From the IMG/VR virus record IMGVR_UViG_3300035666_000007, positions 1-64,000 of that record: a DNA stretch of 64,000 bases; one strand, given 5' to 3'. A program made the position numbers and the translations under genes. The notes under the pieces were generated by a model. The model did not search any database, had not been told where the DNA came from, and saw only the letters and a program-made list of their open reading frames with translations. Each line of letters begins with the position of its first letter. Position 1 is the first letter of the stretch. The stretch comes from a virus. This document shows, piece by piece, positions 22,790 through 31,323 of this stretch.

Positions 22790-23092
22790 TCATTCAACCA
22801 ACCGATAAGTATGCCCATCAATCTCCACCGTTTCAGGTGGCAATTGCGAGCGGCGGGCGGCGCGGAGGTCAGCAATGAGATTCGGTGTTGCGCAGGCGAG
22901 GAATACCCCATGCGACCCTGTGATCAACCAGTGCTCTATTGCGTCGCGCTCCTGATCGGCGCTCCATCGGGCGGTGCGGTCTATCAAAAAGTCTTCGCGG
23001 CTAATGCCACTGTCGCGACATTGCGGGGCTTCTTTTCTCCATTGAGCGCGCAGCTCAGTGGATGGAATGATACTGTGCTGATCGCCCATCAA
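22790..23092 (-). CDS. Hypothetical protein
   Basis: 100 residues (MMGDQHSIIPSTELRAQWRK). Includes EHWLITGSHGVFLACATPNL and ends PPETVEIDGHTYRLVE. The start overlaps the upstream stop by 4 bp, giving coupling. No family recognised. Confidence 0.58.
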   Translation of the reverse strand: MMGDQHSIIPSTELRAQWRKEAPQCRDSGISREDFLIDRTARWSADQERDAIEHWLITGSHGVFLACATPNLIADLRAARRSQLPPETVEIDGHTYRLVE

Positions 23093-23508
23093 ACACCACC
23101 GATCTTGTTGATCACTTGATACAGGCTTGCCTGCAACTGCGACAGTGGCGCACTCAGGTGTAACTTGATTGCGCCAGCCATGGCGCTCAGCAGGCCGTCT
23201 TTCAAGGCGCCCTCAATCAATAACCTGACTTCATCCGGGTTGGCCGCGATCCATTCGTTAATGGCCTCTTTGACCATCGGATCAACGGCAGCCCTGACCA
23301 GGGTGACGAATGGAGCGGGGCCTTCGCTAACTTTGGAGCCGTAAGAGTTGTACTTGATTTCAGGACTCAGCAGGGATTCCTGAATCACCTTGTCAACCAG
23401 CTGCCTGGCTTCTTCTGCGGTCAGCAGCTCTCCAAGAGATTCCTTGACGCGTTCATACATGCGCTCCTGAAAAGAGGAGGCGGCAGCAATGGAAGTGGAT
23501 TCGGACAT
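23089..23508 (-). CDS. Hypothetical protein, all-helical
   Basis: 139 residues. Strongly helical (RMYERVKESLGELLTAEEAR; VTLVRAAVDPMVKEAINEWI) with Ile/Leu heptads. It may be a small coiled-coil or DNA-associated protein; no known family. An ATG with a weak Shine-Dalgarno begins it. Confidence 0.58.
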   Translation of the reverse strand: MSESTSIAAASSFQERMYERVKESLGELLTAEEARQLVDKVIQESLLSPEIKYNSYGSKVSEGPAPFVTLVRAAVDPMVKEAINEWIAANPDEVRLLIEGALKDGLLSAMAGAIKLHLSAPLSQLQASLYQVINKIGGV

Positions 23509-23603
23509 GGCTCAAAAGGAACTGATGAGAGATGGAGGGAGGCGTGGCCGATCCGCCAATACCACGAATACAGCGAATCACCACGCCAAAACAGATAATT
23601 CTG

Positions 23604-23813
23604 CTACTGTATTAAACTGATGTTAATCGATTGATCATGCAGCATCCAAATGCTGTCGCCAACTGCGTCATCAAGAACGTGAAACCTAAGATCGTTTTCG
23701 AGGACGACGTAGTTTCCAATGTAATTGACGACTCTACTTTTTTCGCTTGCGAATGCTTCGTTAATGTAGACAACGTTAACCTGGCATCCGACTGGAGGCC
23801 TGCGGTCGCTCAC
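23604..23813 (-). CDS. Small beta-rich protein with GTG start
   Basis: 69 residues from GTG 23813, which overlaps the upstream stop as GTGA. It begins VSDRRPPVGCQVNVVYINEA and continues NYIGNYVVLENDLRFHVL, alternating strands like a small SH3-type barrel. Upstream ATGs lie inside another gene, so the GTG is preferred. Confidence 0.58.
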   Translation of the reverse strand: MSDRRPPVGCQVNVVYINEAFASEKSRVVNYIGNYVVLENDLRFHVLDDAVGDSIWMLHDQSINISLIQ

Positions 23814-23983
23814 TTTTCTTTGCCCCCGCTTTCTTGTTCGCCTTTGCCCAACGTCTTGAATAAGTGCATAGCAAAGGCAACATGGGTCATGATTGCATGG
23901 TCGCCAGGCAAGCGACCATAGCTGTCCATCCACCAGTGAATGAATTCACCCTTGGCAATTTCTTCGTTCATGTCAGGCATCTG
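23810..23983 (-). CDS. Small hypothetical protein
   Basis: 57 residues from ATG 23983 (MPDMNEEIAKGEFIHWWMDS); ATG 23974 is an alternative. It overlaps the upstream gene by 11 bp and the downstream GTG by 4 bp, so three genes here are coupled. Function unknown. Confidence 0.55.
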   Translation of the reverse strand, partial: QMPDMNEEIAKGEFIHWWMDSYGRLPGDHAIMTHVAFAMHLFKTLGKGEQESGGKEK

Positions 23984-24230
23984 CAAGGTTGCTTTCTGCG
24001 ACCACGGACCAGCGCTTTGATGCGCGATCGTAGACGATTGCTTTTTTGCGCTTAAGGCTTTTGAGCTGATTTTCGACAACAAAGAAAAAACCAACACTGT
24101 TGCTGCGCGAGTACCTAGTGGAGACGTACAAGAAAATGTCATCCATGTCGCCCAGACCCTCTGAGATGCCTCGAACGATCAACTGATCAATGATTTCTGT
24201 TTTGTGAATAGTATCGGATGGAAGTGTCAT
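23973..24230 (-). CDS. Small winged-helix-like protein
   Basis: 85 residues (MTLPSDTIHKTEIIDQLIVR). The layout helix, helix (FFFVVENQLKSLKRKKAIVY) then RASKRWSVV resembles a small winged helix as in accessory replication proteins. No family name can be given. Confidence 0.5.
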   Translation of the reverse strand: MTLPSDTIHKTEIIDQLIVRGISEGLGDMDDIFLYVSTRYSRSNSVGFFFVVENQLKSLKRKKAIVYDRASKRWSVVAESNLADA

Positions 24231-24263
24231 GATTGATTTGTGCTGAATTTCGACCGCATGAAA

Positions 24264-24677
24264 CTAGGCGCTTTCGAGAGCTTTTAACTGGGCCTCCAGC
24301 TCTTCCAGGGAAGCGGAGGCGAGGCCATCGCGCTTCTTGTTCTCGATGGCTTCGCGAAGTTGCTCGCGCTCCGCCGAGCGCTCAGCTGCTTTGACCTTTT
24401 CGCTGGCCTCCTCTTGACGAGTAGCGATTACGATTTTAAGAATTTCTAGCATAGCCTTAAGGTCGTCCCGACGGGGATTTTTTGACGTTTCAACAAAGCT
24501 CTCCTCTTCCAGCGATTTTAGTTCGTTGTTTACGGAAATAGCAATGTTGTTAACGCTAAAGCCCGAGCGAGAAACCAGGGGAATCTCCCAGAGCTGCTCA
24601 ACAACAAGGTCGCCGCGATCAGAGGGGAAGCGAAATTTTTTGCGAGTAGCGACAAGAAACAGGTTGACTTCAGACAT
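24264..24677 (-). CDS. Conserved phage protein with coiled-coil tail
   Basis: 137 residues. The N-terminus MSEVNLFLVATRKKFRFPSD with VEQLWEIPLVSR matches a family found in many large phages (NLFxxATRxKxRF ... LWDLPL), beside replication genes. The C-terminal half is a charged coiled coil ending LEELEAQLKALESA. Function is not established. Confidence 0.68.
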   Translation of the reverse strand: MSEVNLFLVATRKKFRFPSDRGDLVVEQLWEIPLVSRSGFSVNNIAISVNNELKSLEEESFVETSKNPRRDDLKAMLEILKIVIATRQEEASEKVKAAERSAEREQLREAIENKKRDGLASASLEELEAQLKALESA

Positions 24678-24710
24678 GGCGGTAAATAAAAGTGTGTTCA
24701 GAGGTGATGA

Positions 24711-26675
24711 TCAGAATTTGATTGTAAACGGCCTTCCGTCTGCAATCACCTTCACGGAGTCAGATTTTGTCGAGGAAAATCCGACACCGGAAAGTTGATT
24801 GTTGGTTGGCTGACACTTGGTTTTGCTGGCAAGAATTTCAAACACTTTTCGATGCGGCTCAAGAGAGCTGATCAGGAACTCGTTGAAAATTCCCCTGGCA
24901 GGTTCTGGGTTCAAGCACCCGTCAAGAATGAAGAAATAATGCTTGTTGCCTGTTTTGCTTGAGTTGTCCCAATGGTTTGGCGAAAGCATCATCATGTTTA
25001 CCCTTGCTGGCCTGCCTGTCCTGATGCCCCACTTGTCAACAGAGATACTACTTTCGCCGGAGACTCCATTAAACGTTTTTACGTCAACCAAGGCGCCGTC
25101 TTTGACGACAAGCGTCAAGCAGTGAACGTTTTGGCCAAAGAGAATAGGGCGATCGTAAGCGAAATTGTAAACTTGCTTTTCAAATTCAACCTGAAGCTGG
25201 AAACCCGTATCCTTTCTTTCTCTTTGTCTATAACTGTTGACAGTAATGCTATACTCACCGTCTGCTATCGATTGCCAGCTCAGATTTTCGACTGGCTCCC
25301 TTGAACTGGCTCCGCCAGCGTTCATATCAACATCAAGAATTCCTAACTTGTTGCGGTAGCTGATATGCTGCCCCGAGGGGTCAACGCAGTGAATGTCAAG
25401 ATCGTCATAATTCGACCAGGCGAGAGAGCAGCGCATTTTTGCGTCAACATTGCCACCCGCTTTTTTTACGCGCTCTTTGACAGAGTCAGCGACATCACCG
25501 TCGTAAGCCCAGCCAAACGCATTGTCCCACTTGAACAACGAGGGCGAACTGGAAACAGCCGGGGCCGTGATGCTGACAAAATTACCGAGATGGCTGGGCT
25601 CAATCACAAGATCGATGGCCTTGCTGCGCATGGCGATAAAATCTTCAATGCCGATTTCAACGCCTGCGGCTTTCGGGCTTGACGGACGAACTTCTTGCAT
25701 TAAAAGATCGGCAATCCCGTCTTTCGTTTTGGCAATGACACTGTTGTCAACGAAAATAATATCATTGACGCTAATGTCTTCCACTGAGGCAAAGCGACGG
25801 TTGATGGAATCCTCAAGATCCAGTCGCTTAAGGGTGTCAACCGCTGAATTGATCATCCCCGGCGTAATCAGCGCCTTGGGGCGCTTGTAGTTACCAGGAG
25901 CAACTTTAGCCTCGAAGCTTTTGACGGCTCTTTCAATATCAACAGAGTTTGCGAGGTCAACAGCAAGCGTTCCGATGACAGTATTCTTGAAACGCGCAGA
26001 GGGGGAGTGAATGTGCTCCCAGGCGAATAGCTCGATTTCGGTCGCCTGCGCGTATTTCCTGAGCAGAGAGCGAAATTCAACGACCGACTTTCGATGCTCC
26101 TCTCCCCTGTAGATAGCCCCGTCGTCGATTAGTGAAACGATTTCGTCGAGGTCAGCAACCCTTAATTCATCCAAGCCCCGCTTGAAAACCGAGTAGGCCC
26201 CGTTAATCCTGCCGATTTCTTCGCCTGGCGACGAATGGACACAGGGGCGAGGCGTATTGCCGTGAAAGTGATGCCAAACAATGTCACTGTTGGCGTCCAG
26301 GTTTTTTTCAACACTAAAGCTTCGCTCTTGAGTGCGAAAAACAGACTGAATTGGGCTGTTGCTGACCAGCTCATCCATCGCTGCAGCAACAACTGAATAG
26401 GTCGGGCACAGGTCGCCAATTTCGCCCCAAACAGTGTAAATTTTTTGATCTTTTATCGCAACAATGCGCCCGAGATTGCGAATGAAACTTTTGCAGCACT
26501 GACAGTCGTGCTCAGTGCGCTCGCGAAAGATTGGATTTGTTCCATCCGGGAAAAAGCTCAAATATGCATCAAAAATATTTGGGCAGTCTACTTTGTAAAA
26601 CTCGGTAAAGTTCTCCGACAGCCACTTTAGCCTGTTGCTGACGGCGGCAGAGAATGGTCTGAAATCTGTTTGCAT
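24711..26675 (-). CDS. Large phage protein with DUF2135-like beta-sandwich
   Basis: 654 residues from ATG 26675 (MQTDFRPFSAAVSNRLKWLS); the next upstream ATG would precede the promoter. The N-terminal 150 residues have His/Cys pairs (HDCQCCKSFIRN; WHHFHGNTPRPCVHS). Around residues 430-540, SNYDDLDIHCVDPSGQHISY, LDVDMNAGGAS, then SWQSIADGEYSITVNSYRQR matches the DUF2135/YfaP-type beta-sandwich (DxDLHVxxPxG ... GEYxVxV). It is the first gene after a strong promoter. This type of protein is found in other large phages; function unknown. Confidence 0.7.
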   Translation of the reverse strand: MQTDFRPFSAAVSNRLKWLSENFTEFYKVDCPNIFDAYLSFFPDGTNPIFRERTEHDCQCCKSFIRNLGRIVAIKDQKIYTVWGEIGDLCPTYSVVAAAMDELVSNSPIQSVFRTQERSFSVEKNLDANSDIVWHHFHGNTPRPCVHSSPGEEIGRINGAYSVFKRGLDELRVADLDEIVSLIDDGAIYRGEEHRKSVVEFRSLLRKYAQATEIELFAWEHIHSPSARFKNTVIGTLAVDLANSVDIERAVKSFEAKVAPGNYKRPKALITPGMINSAVDTLKRLDLEDSINRRFASVEDISVNDIIFVDNSVIAKTKDGIADLLMQEVRPSSPKAAGVEIGIEDFIAMRSKAIDLVIEPSHLGNFVSITAPAVSSSPSLFKWDNAFGWAYDGDVADSVKERVKKAGGNVDAKMRCSLAWSNYDDLDIHCVDPSGQHISYRNKLGILDVDMNAGGASSREPVENLSWQSIADGEYSITVNSYRQRERKDTGFQLQVEFEKQVYNFAYDRPILFGQNVHCLTLVVKDGALVDVKTFNGVSGESSISVDKWGIRTGRPARVNMMMLSPNHWDNSSKTGNKHYFFILDGCLNPEPARGIFNEFLISSLEPHRKVFEILASKTKCQPTNNQLSGVGFSSTKSDSVKVIADGRPFTIKF

Positions 26676-26716
26676 TTGCAAGGTGTTGATTGGGCGGGGT
26701 CTTTCCCCGTCACCAA

Positions 26717-26745
26717 ATCGTACCACGCGGGACAAACGGTGTCAA
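26717..26745 (-). promoter_or_regulatory. Promoter of the 654-residue protein operon
   Basis: TTGACA, exactly 17 bp, TACGAT on the minus strand, about 40 bp before ATG 26675. The perfect -35 supports it. Confidence 0.75.
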
Positions 26746-26778
26746 GCCGTCAAAATGAACGAGAAAATTTCAGGGCTC

Positions 26779-26967
26779 TCACTTGCGCCCAGGTCTCGCC
26801 CTTTTCTTCTTCTCTGCCGACTCTTGCGCCTTTCGGTCCTTTGGCTTGACATAGGGATTCTCAAGGCAGCGCAAAAACGTTTCGGCGTACCCAGGCGGAT
26901 CCAGCTCGTGATGGACGCTGAAAATGGCCGTCCAGTTGGGGGGTCGCGACATCTTCGGGGTCTCCAT
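26779..26967 (-). CDS. Small conserved basic phage protein
   Basis: 62 residues, or 57 from ATG 26952. RPPNWTAIFSVHHELDPPGY then AETFLRCLENPYV followed by a Lys/Arg tail (ESAEKKKRARPGRK). PPNWxAIxxxHxELDPPGY occurs in short phage proteins of unknown role. It lies just before the promoter of the large gene and is divergent from the plus-strand gene at 27021. Confidence 0.62.
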   Translation of the reverse strand: METPKMSRPPNWTAIFSVHHELDPPGYAETFLRCLENPYVKPKDRKAQESAEKKKRARPGRK

Positions 26968-26969
26968 GC

Positions 26970-26998
26970 TCGACAGCTTCGCCTCAGGGCAGTATAGT
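26970..26998 (+). promoter_or_regulatory. Promoter of the plus-strand gene at 27021
   Basis: TCGACA, 17 bp, TATAGT. Immediately downstream is GCCTATTGGTCC, which partly resembles the ACCAnTGGT operator seen at other promoters. Confidence 0.65.
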
Positions 26999-27020
26999 GC
27001 CTATTGGTCCGCAAGCGAAC

Positions 27021-27248
27021 ATGAACACCGAAGCGAAGCCCGTGCGTGTAGGCGGCAAAAAGAAGTCCCCCTTGATCGTGAAGATCAGCCTCGATGAAGC
27101 TACCTCGCTCCGGTTGTTGACTTCCAAGCCGAACAGCATCCCAACCAGTGGCTTCTGCGCAATGATGATCGAATACGGCCTCAAGGCCTGGGAGAGAGTT
27201 GAGCAGGACATGGATGCCGAACTCTGTGCGCCCACTGGAGGGGACTGA
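27021..27248 (+). CDS. Small ribbon-helix-helix-like protein
   Basis: 75 residues from ATG 27021 (MNTEAKPVRVGGKKKSPLIV). VKISLDEATSLRLLTSK then SGFCAMMIEYGLKAWE has a strand-helix-helix form like a ribbon-helix-helix repressor. It is one of the few plus-strand genes in the minus-strand arm and has its own promoter, as an autonomous regulator would. The upstream ATG at 26997 overlaps the promoter and is rejected. Confidence 0.6.
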   Translation: MNTEAKPVRVGGKKKSPLIVKISLDEATSLRLLTSKPNSIPTSGFCAMMIEYGLKAWERVEQDMDAELCAPTGGD

Positions 27249-27284
27249 CCTCCGCCCCACCACGCCCCAAGGGGGCCGCCCGGC

Positions 27285-27890
27285 TCAGGCCAGGGGAGCC
27301 AGTGGGGCTTCGTCGGGTTGATCAAAGTGCAGCAGTTCATAGTCATAAATGAAGCGCAGCGTTGCATTCATTTTTTCTATCATTGCTCTTGTTTGTTCAA
27401 TATCAATTCCGGTATCAATAAGATACCTTTTGTTCGCGAAAGCGAAATCAGCAAGATCACGAAAACGCGCAAGCAAATTCGCAACTTTCTTTTTGTTTTT
27501 GCGAAACGAATCAAGATCCATCAAATGGTAGCCTTCTGGTCCTTCAATTTTTAGCGAATCAGAAAGCACAGATTTTTCCATCTGCAAAAACAACCTAGAG
27601 AGACGTATGCAATTTTTCCTAAAATCTCTCTTGTCTTCGTAATTCAAGAACTTGTAACTTTCTCCATCGTAAATCGCAAAAGCGTAAGAGTTTTGCGCAA
27701 AGCCGGAACCACAAGAAAAAAGCTTCCACAATTCACCAGCAATTTTTATTTTATCGCCAATCCGAAGATCGAGCGGGGGAGAGAAAGAGTCGCCAATGAA
27801 GCAATAGATCCTTGTGCTACTCCACCTGCACTTATCATCTTTATTTCTACCGCAAACTGGGCACGGATTTCTGCGAGAAGAGTGCTGCAT
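27285..27890 (-). CDS. Zinc-ribbon replication-associated protein
   Basis: 201 residues. The N-terminus RNPCPVCGRNKDDKCRW, then YCFIGDSF is a primase-type zinc ribbon (CxxC...C...C). No Toprim or polymerase motifs follow; the rest is helical. It lies 4 bp after the helicase gene, so a helicase-linked zinc-finger partner, or a primase split from its catalytic part, is likely. Confidence 0.65.
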   Translation of the reverse strand: MQHSSRRNPCPVCGRNKDDKCRWSSTRIYCFIGDSFSPPLDLRIGDKIKIAGELWKLFSCGSGFAQNSYAFAIYDGESYKFLNYEDKRDFRKNCIRLSRLFLQMEKSVLSDSLKIEGPEGYHLMDLDSFRKNKKKVANLLARFRDLADFAFANKRYLIDTGIDIEQTRAMIEKMNATLRFIYDYELLHFDQPDEAPLAPLA

Positions 27891-27894
27891 TGAT

Positions 27895-29319
27895 TCAGAA
27901 GTTAACCAGCCTCTCCGTCATGGCGTAGTTCTCTGCTGCAAACAGTATATTCGATGTACCAGTTGCTCCATGCCTATTCTTAAGAGCAATATATTCGTAG
28001 TCCATTGGATCGTGGTTTTTGTCATAATAATAAGGCCAATAGTTGCCAATGATAACGTCTGCGTCCTCCTCGATTCGCCCTGATTCTCTCAGATCCGACA
28101 TGACAGGGCGCTTGTCAATCCTTGTCTCTACGCCTCTGTTCAGCTGGCAAACAGCAACAATATCAACACCAGCTTTCTTGGAAACCGTTTTAAGCTTTCG
28201 CGTTGCATTACCAATCATTAGCGCCCTTGTGTCCTTGTTACCCGAGTCGGAGTCAAGGTCTAGTAGCGTCAGATAGTCAATGATCACTAGGGTTAAATTT
28301 TTGCTCTTTCGTTTTTCAGATTTGATTCGTGCTACCACTTGCGACGGCGTTACCTCATAGGCATCCACAAAAATTAAATTATTTACCACCTTATCAATCG
28401 GCATTGAAGCAATTCTCAGCCTTTGCTGTTCGTTCATCTCCTGTCTAATGATCGCCCCGTAGCTTAGTGGCTCACCGTGCGAGCGCAAGCACTTCAAGTA
28501 GTCCATGCAAGAAATCATTCGCTGCGAAACCTGCTCGCCCGACATTTCAAGCGAATAAAAAAGAACCTTGCAGTCATTCAGGACGGCATCAAGAGCAAGA
28601 TTCATCGCCCAGGTCGATTTTCCACTACCAGGGCGCCCACAAGTTACGATCAGTCTTCCATCAGAGCCGCTCTCATAATGGTTGAGCCCCCCACCAAGAA
28701 TTGCATTCAGCCCGGAAAGACGAGTTCTGATGACTCGATTTTCAAGTTTTGGGCCAAGCAGTATGTCCCTGGCCTTCAGGATCGGATGAACCTCTTTCTG
28801 GTGCGAATCAGCGCCTTCAATCAAGTCGGCGGCTGCGAGAACAAGCCCGAGGGCGCCCTGGGTATCCTTTTTGCTGCATTTGGACTTAATGATTTCAAGT
28901 GATTTTTTAAGGGAATCCTCAATGCGAGATCTTGAATGATGTAGATACCAGACCGGCAACAACTGATCTTGCCAAACCTGAATATCCCTTTCGATCGCAC
29001 ATGCAGCGATCTGATCGATAAAGTCCTGAGCTGTTGTCGCGTCGCACCCAGAGACATTCCTTAGGCGAGTGGAGACGGTAATGTCATTGGTGGGGGCCTG
29101 GTGAAAAGTCAAATACTCTTCTTTCAAGCATTCAAACAAAAACTTGTTAAAAGGGTCGGAGAAAATATCCTCCCGCGCAGGCAGTGCAATAAATTTATCA
29201 ATCCACTCATTGTCGCCAAAACTAAAGCATAGATGATTATAGGCAGCGGCTAAAAAGTGCTTTTCGATTTCAATTGAATTTTCCTGCAACTCAAAAGCTT
29301 CGATGTCAAGAACAGTCAT
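27895..29319 (-). CDS. dnaB: DnaB-type replicative helicase
   Basis: 474 residues from ATG 29319 (MTVLDIEAFELQENSIEIEK). The N-terminal domain is short. Walker A is TCGRPGSGKSTWAMNLA near residue 225, followed by KVLFYSLEMSGEQVSQRMIS. Walker B is NLTLVIIDYLTLLDLD. The H3/H4 region is AVCQLNRGVETRIDKRPVMS then DLRESGRIEEDADVIIG. The C-terminal EYIALKNRHGATGTS has the arginine-finger region. All SF4/DnaB motifs are present, so it should be the phage fork helicase. Confidence 0.93.
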   Translation of the reverse strand: MTVLDIEAFELQENSIEIEKHFLAAAYNHLCFSFGDNEWIDKFIALPAREDIFSDPFNKFLFECLKEEYLTFHQAPTNDITVSTRLRNVSGCDATTAQDFIDQIAACAIERDIQVWQDQLLPVWYLHHSRSRIEDSLKKSLEIIKSKCSKKDTQGALGLVLAAADLIEGADSHQKEVHPILKARDILLGPKLENRVIRTRLSGLNAILGGGLNHYESGSDGRLIVTCGRPGSGKSTWAMNLALDAVLNDCKVLFYSLEMSGEQVSQRMISCMDYLKCLRSHGEPLSYGAIIRQEMNEQQRLRIASMPIDKVVNNLIFVDAYEVTPSQVVARIKSEKRKSKNLTLVIIDYLTLLDLDSDSGNKDTRALMIGNATRKLKTVSKKAGVDIVAVCQLNRGVETRIDKRPVMSDLRESGRIEEDADVIIGNYWPYYYDKNHDPMDYEYIALKNRHGATGTSNILFAAENYAMTERLVNF

Positions 29320-29401
29320 GGCAGCAGAGCGACGTAACGAACTGGGCTCAGGAAAGCGTATTGTGCGACTACCGCCACTGCAATACAGCAAAAACAATCT
29401 A

Positions 29402-30190
29402 TCACAGATTTAGCACAGCAGCTTGGTCATCGTCAAACTTACTTACAAGAGCGACGGCTGAGGGGCGCCCACCCCCCTGAAACTGCTGCCCCCAGGTCGG
29501 TGGCTTGTTTTTTTTGCCAAACTTCTTCCAGTTTGAATAGGTAATTGAAATCCATTTCTTTTCGCCAGCAGTGGATCTCTCAATCGCTTCTCGCAGCTGA
29601 GCCTTAACCTCATCGATTCCGCCATCTGGATCCCTCTCTATCCGAAGAAGGTTGTCAATCAGCCCATCAAACGCAACTTTTGCTTTTGACCCGCCTTTGT
29701 GGCTGTTGAAAAAGCTGCAAATTTGCGTATCAACAGCCTGAAGCTTGACTGGCACAATCGCATTGACGGCTGCGAACTTTTTGGGCGATCCAGTCGAGGC
29801 AGGGAGCCGTGGCGGAATAGGCGCCGGCTCGGAGCAGGGAGGAGGTGCCGTGGGAGCCGGGGCTTTCTCGACCTCCCAAAGCTTCAGCCTGTAGATATTT
29901 TCTGGGCGCCCGCCCTGGTTAAGTTTTACTGTTTTTTCGACAAGCCCTTTTTGTCGAAGCGAGGACACGCAGTCAGCGGCTGTCGCTCTTGAGATATTGG
30001 CGCAACTGCAAATAGCGTCATAGCACGGTTCGACAGAATCGCTACTTCCAGCACCGTCTGCAAAAAATTGCAAAGTGATCAAGACGCACAATTCGTTGTT
30101 ACTAAGCCAGCCACCTGGAGTCTCAAACTGCTTCCGAATAATCCAGTTCGGAATCGCCGTAAACGGATAACGGCTTTCAAAAACAGTCAT
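29402..30190 (-). CDS. Winged-helix replication protein (helicase-loader or initiator type)
   Basis: 262 residues from ATG 30190 (MTVFESRYPFTAIPNWIIRK). Residues about 15-105 hold a winged helix (LSNNELCVLITLQFFADG; CANISRATAADCVSSLRQKG). A Pro-rich linker (about 115-145) leads to a C-terminal helical domain (KKWISITYSNWKKFGKK). This DNA-binding/linker/C-terminal layout directly upstream of dnaB matches phage initiators or loaders such as lambda O or DnaD-like proteins. Confidence 0.7.
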   Translation of the reverse strand: MTVFESRYPFTAIPNWIIRKQFETPGGWLSNNELCVLITLQFFADGAGSSDSVEPCYDAICSCANISRATAADCVSSLRQKGLVEKTVKLNQGGRPENIYRLKLWEVEKAPAPTAPPPCSEPAPIPPRLPASTGSPKKFAAVNAIVPVKLQAVDTQICSFFNSHKGGSKAKVAFDGLIDNLLRIERDPDGGIDEVKAQLREAIERSTAGEKKWISITYSNWKKFGKKNKPPTWGQQFQGGGRPSAVALVSKFDDDQAAVLNL

Positions 30191-30362
30191 TTTCCACCTC
30201 GTGAATAAGCTTAAGTCCAAGCCTTGCGGCCTCAAGCTGCTGCTTTGAGAGTAAGTTGAATTTATTTTTATCGCCCTTACTGGCCGCTAAGATCTTGAGC
30301 ACCGCCAGGGAAGCTATTAGAGACGAAATCTCCTGCTCCTTCTCGGCCTGACCAGCGGTCAT
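30177..30362 (-). CDS. Small helical protein
   Basis: 61 residues from ATG 30362 (MTAGQAEKEQEISSLIASLA). It is entirely helical with an Ala/Leu/Lys pattern. It overlaps the winged-helix gene by 14 bp. Function unknown. Confidence 0.5.
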   Translation of the reverse strand: MTAGQAEKEQEISSLIASLAVLKILAASKGDKNKFNLLSKQQLEAARLGLKLIHEVENDCF

Positions 30363-30375
30363 GATTGGGCGAATC

Positions 30376-30741
30376 TCAGATAGCCAAATCGCTACTCCAG
30401 TTGGGTCCGAATCTTCGCTCCAGCATTCCCGCGATGATTCGATTGATGTCACTCTCGGTCCTTTCGATAATTTTTCTGAACTTGCGATAAAGGTCAAATT
30501 CCTCCTTGTCCAAAAGGTCGATCTCTCGATGCAATTGATCCATTGCTGGCGAGCCCTCAATAGACTCGGTTGCCTTCATCAACAGTTTCTTTCTTTTTTC
30601 TTTAATTTCATCTGCTTTTTCTTTGTAAATTTCCCTTGCAGAAATTAGAGTCGATCTCGATCTGACAGCTCTTTCGAGATCCACGTAAACAGACTCATCC
30701 ATTGCTATTCGTTTTTCGATTTCAACTTGAAAACATTGCAA
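30376..30741 (-). CDS. Coiled-coil protein
   Basis: 121 residues; ATG 30702 is an alternative. Long charged helices (EIYKEKADEIKEKRKKLLMK; LHREIDLLDKEEFDLYRKFR) suggest coiled coils. It overlaps the helix-turn-helix gene upstream by 20 bp. No family recognised. Confidence 0.55.
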   Translation of the reverse strand: MQCFQVEIEKRIAMDESVYVDLERAVRSRSTLISAREIYKEKADEIKEKRKKLLMKATESIEGSPAMDQLHREIDLLDKEEFDLYRKFRKIIERTESDINRIIAGMLERRFGPNWSSDLAI

Positions 30742-31009
30742 TGCCTCGCAAAAGAAGGGCCTTCTTCGAGAAGCTCTGGAAAGTCAAATTCACATTTCTT
30801 TTTTGTTCTCCATCGACGGAGACTGATTTGACCCAATACAGGCACCTGTAACAGCTGCTAGAGCCAGGCACGGCCCACTTGGCGGGTCGCGGAATCTCAG
30901 GGAGAACACTTTTGTAAGATTTTCCGATGAAAACATTTTGAACCGCCTGGCGACTGGAACCGAGGGTCCTGGCCTTTTCGTGACGCCGACCTTTGCGGTA
31001 AGAATCCAT
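30722..31009 (-). CDS. Helix-turn-helix protein, possibly read through a frameshift
   Basis: 95 residues from ATG 31009 with a GGAGGAG Shine-Dalgarno. KGRRHEKARTLGSSRQAVQN then VFIGKSYKSVLPEIPRP forms the second half of a homeodomain-like helix-turn-helix. Its missing first helix (NRRFTEENIRW) is encoded immediately upstream in the +1 frame of a reading frame opening at ATG 31098. A -1 shift at about 31010 would join them. A Cys pair (SCYRCLYW) follows. It is either a split gene, a recent frameshift or a programmed one. Confidence 0.55.
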   Translation of the reverse strand: MDSYRKGRRHEKARTLGSSRQAVQNVFIGKSYKSVLPEIPRPAKWAVPGSSSCYRCLYWVKSVSVDGEQKRNVNLTFQSFSKKALLLRGIAMFSS

Positions 31010-31098
31010 CGAATATTCTCCTCCGTAAACCTGCGATTACCGCCAGCCGTGGAAGGCTCGGGCCGCCTGTGCTCGGTTTTTTCGGATTGCCGGCTCAC

Positions 31099-31323
31099 TG
31101 AAAAATGCTTGCGCTGTAAACAAGGTTAGACACGTCGCCAAGTCAAAGCATTGAACCACCAAATCTTACCACCACAAGGACGGTTTGGCACTATGGGTCC
31201 CTGGCTTTGTGCCGCCGAAGACCACAGCAGCGTTACCGCCTCGATCCCTGGTCCTGGCTTCGTGGTGGGGCCTTCACGCCGCTTCTGTACTAATGCCGCG
31301 TAGTACAAGTGTCACAGCAGTCA
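31099..31323. other. Non-coding stretch with a palindrome
   Basis: No convincing gene. TGTACTA at 31286-31292 and TAGTACA at 31301-31307 form a perfect inverted repeat with an 8-base centre, followed by AAGTGTCACA. A related arrangement lies at 43437-43469 upstream of the promoter there. GGCACTATGGGTCC (about 31186-31199) partly resembles the ACCAnTGGT operator. Confidence 0.45.

Noticed and set aside
26742-27263. 173-codon minus-strand frame
   Set aside because: It covers both the 62-residue gene at 26779 (a different frame) and the antisense of the 27021 gene; those two have better support.
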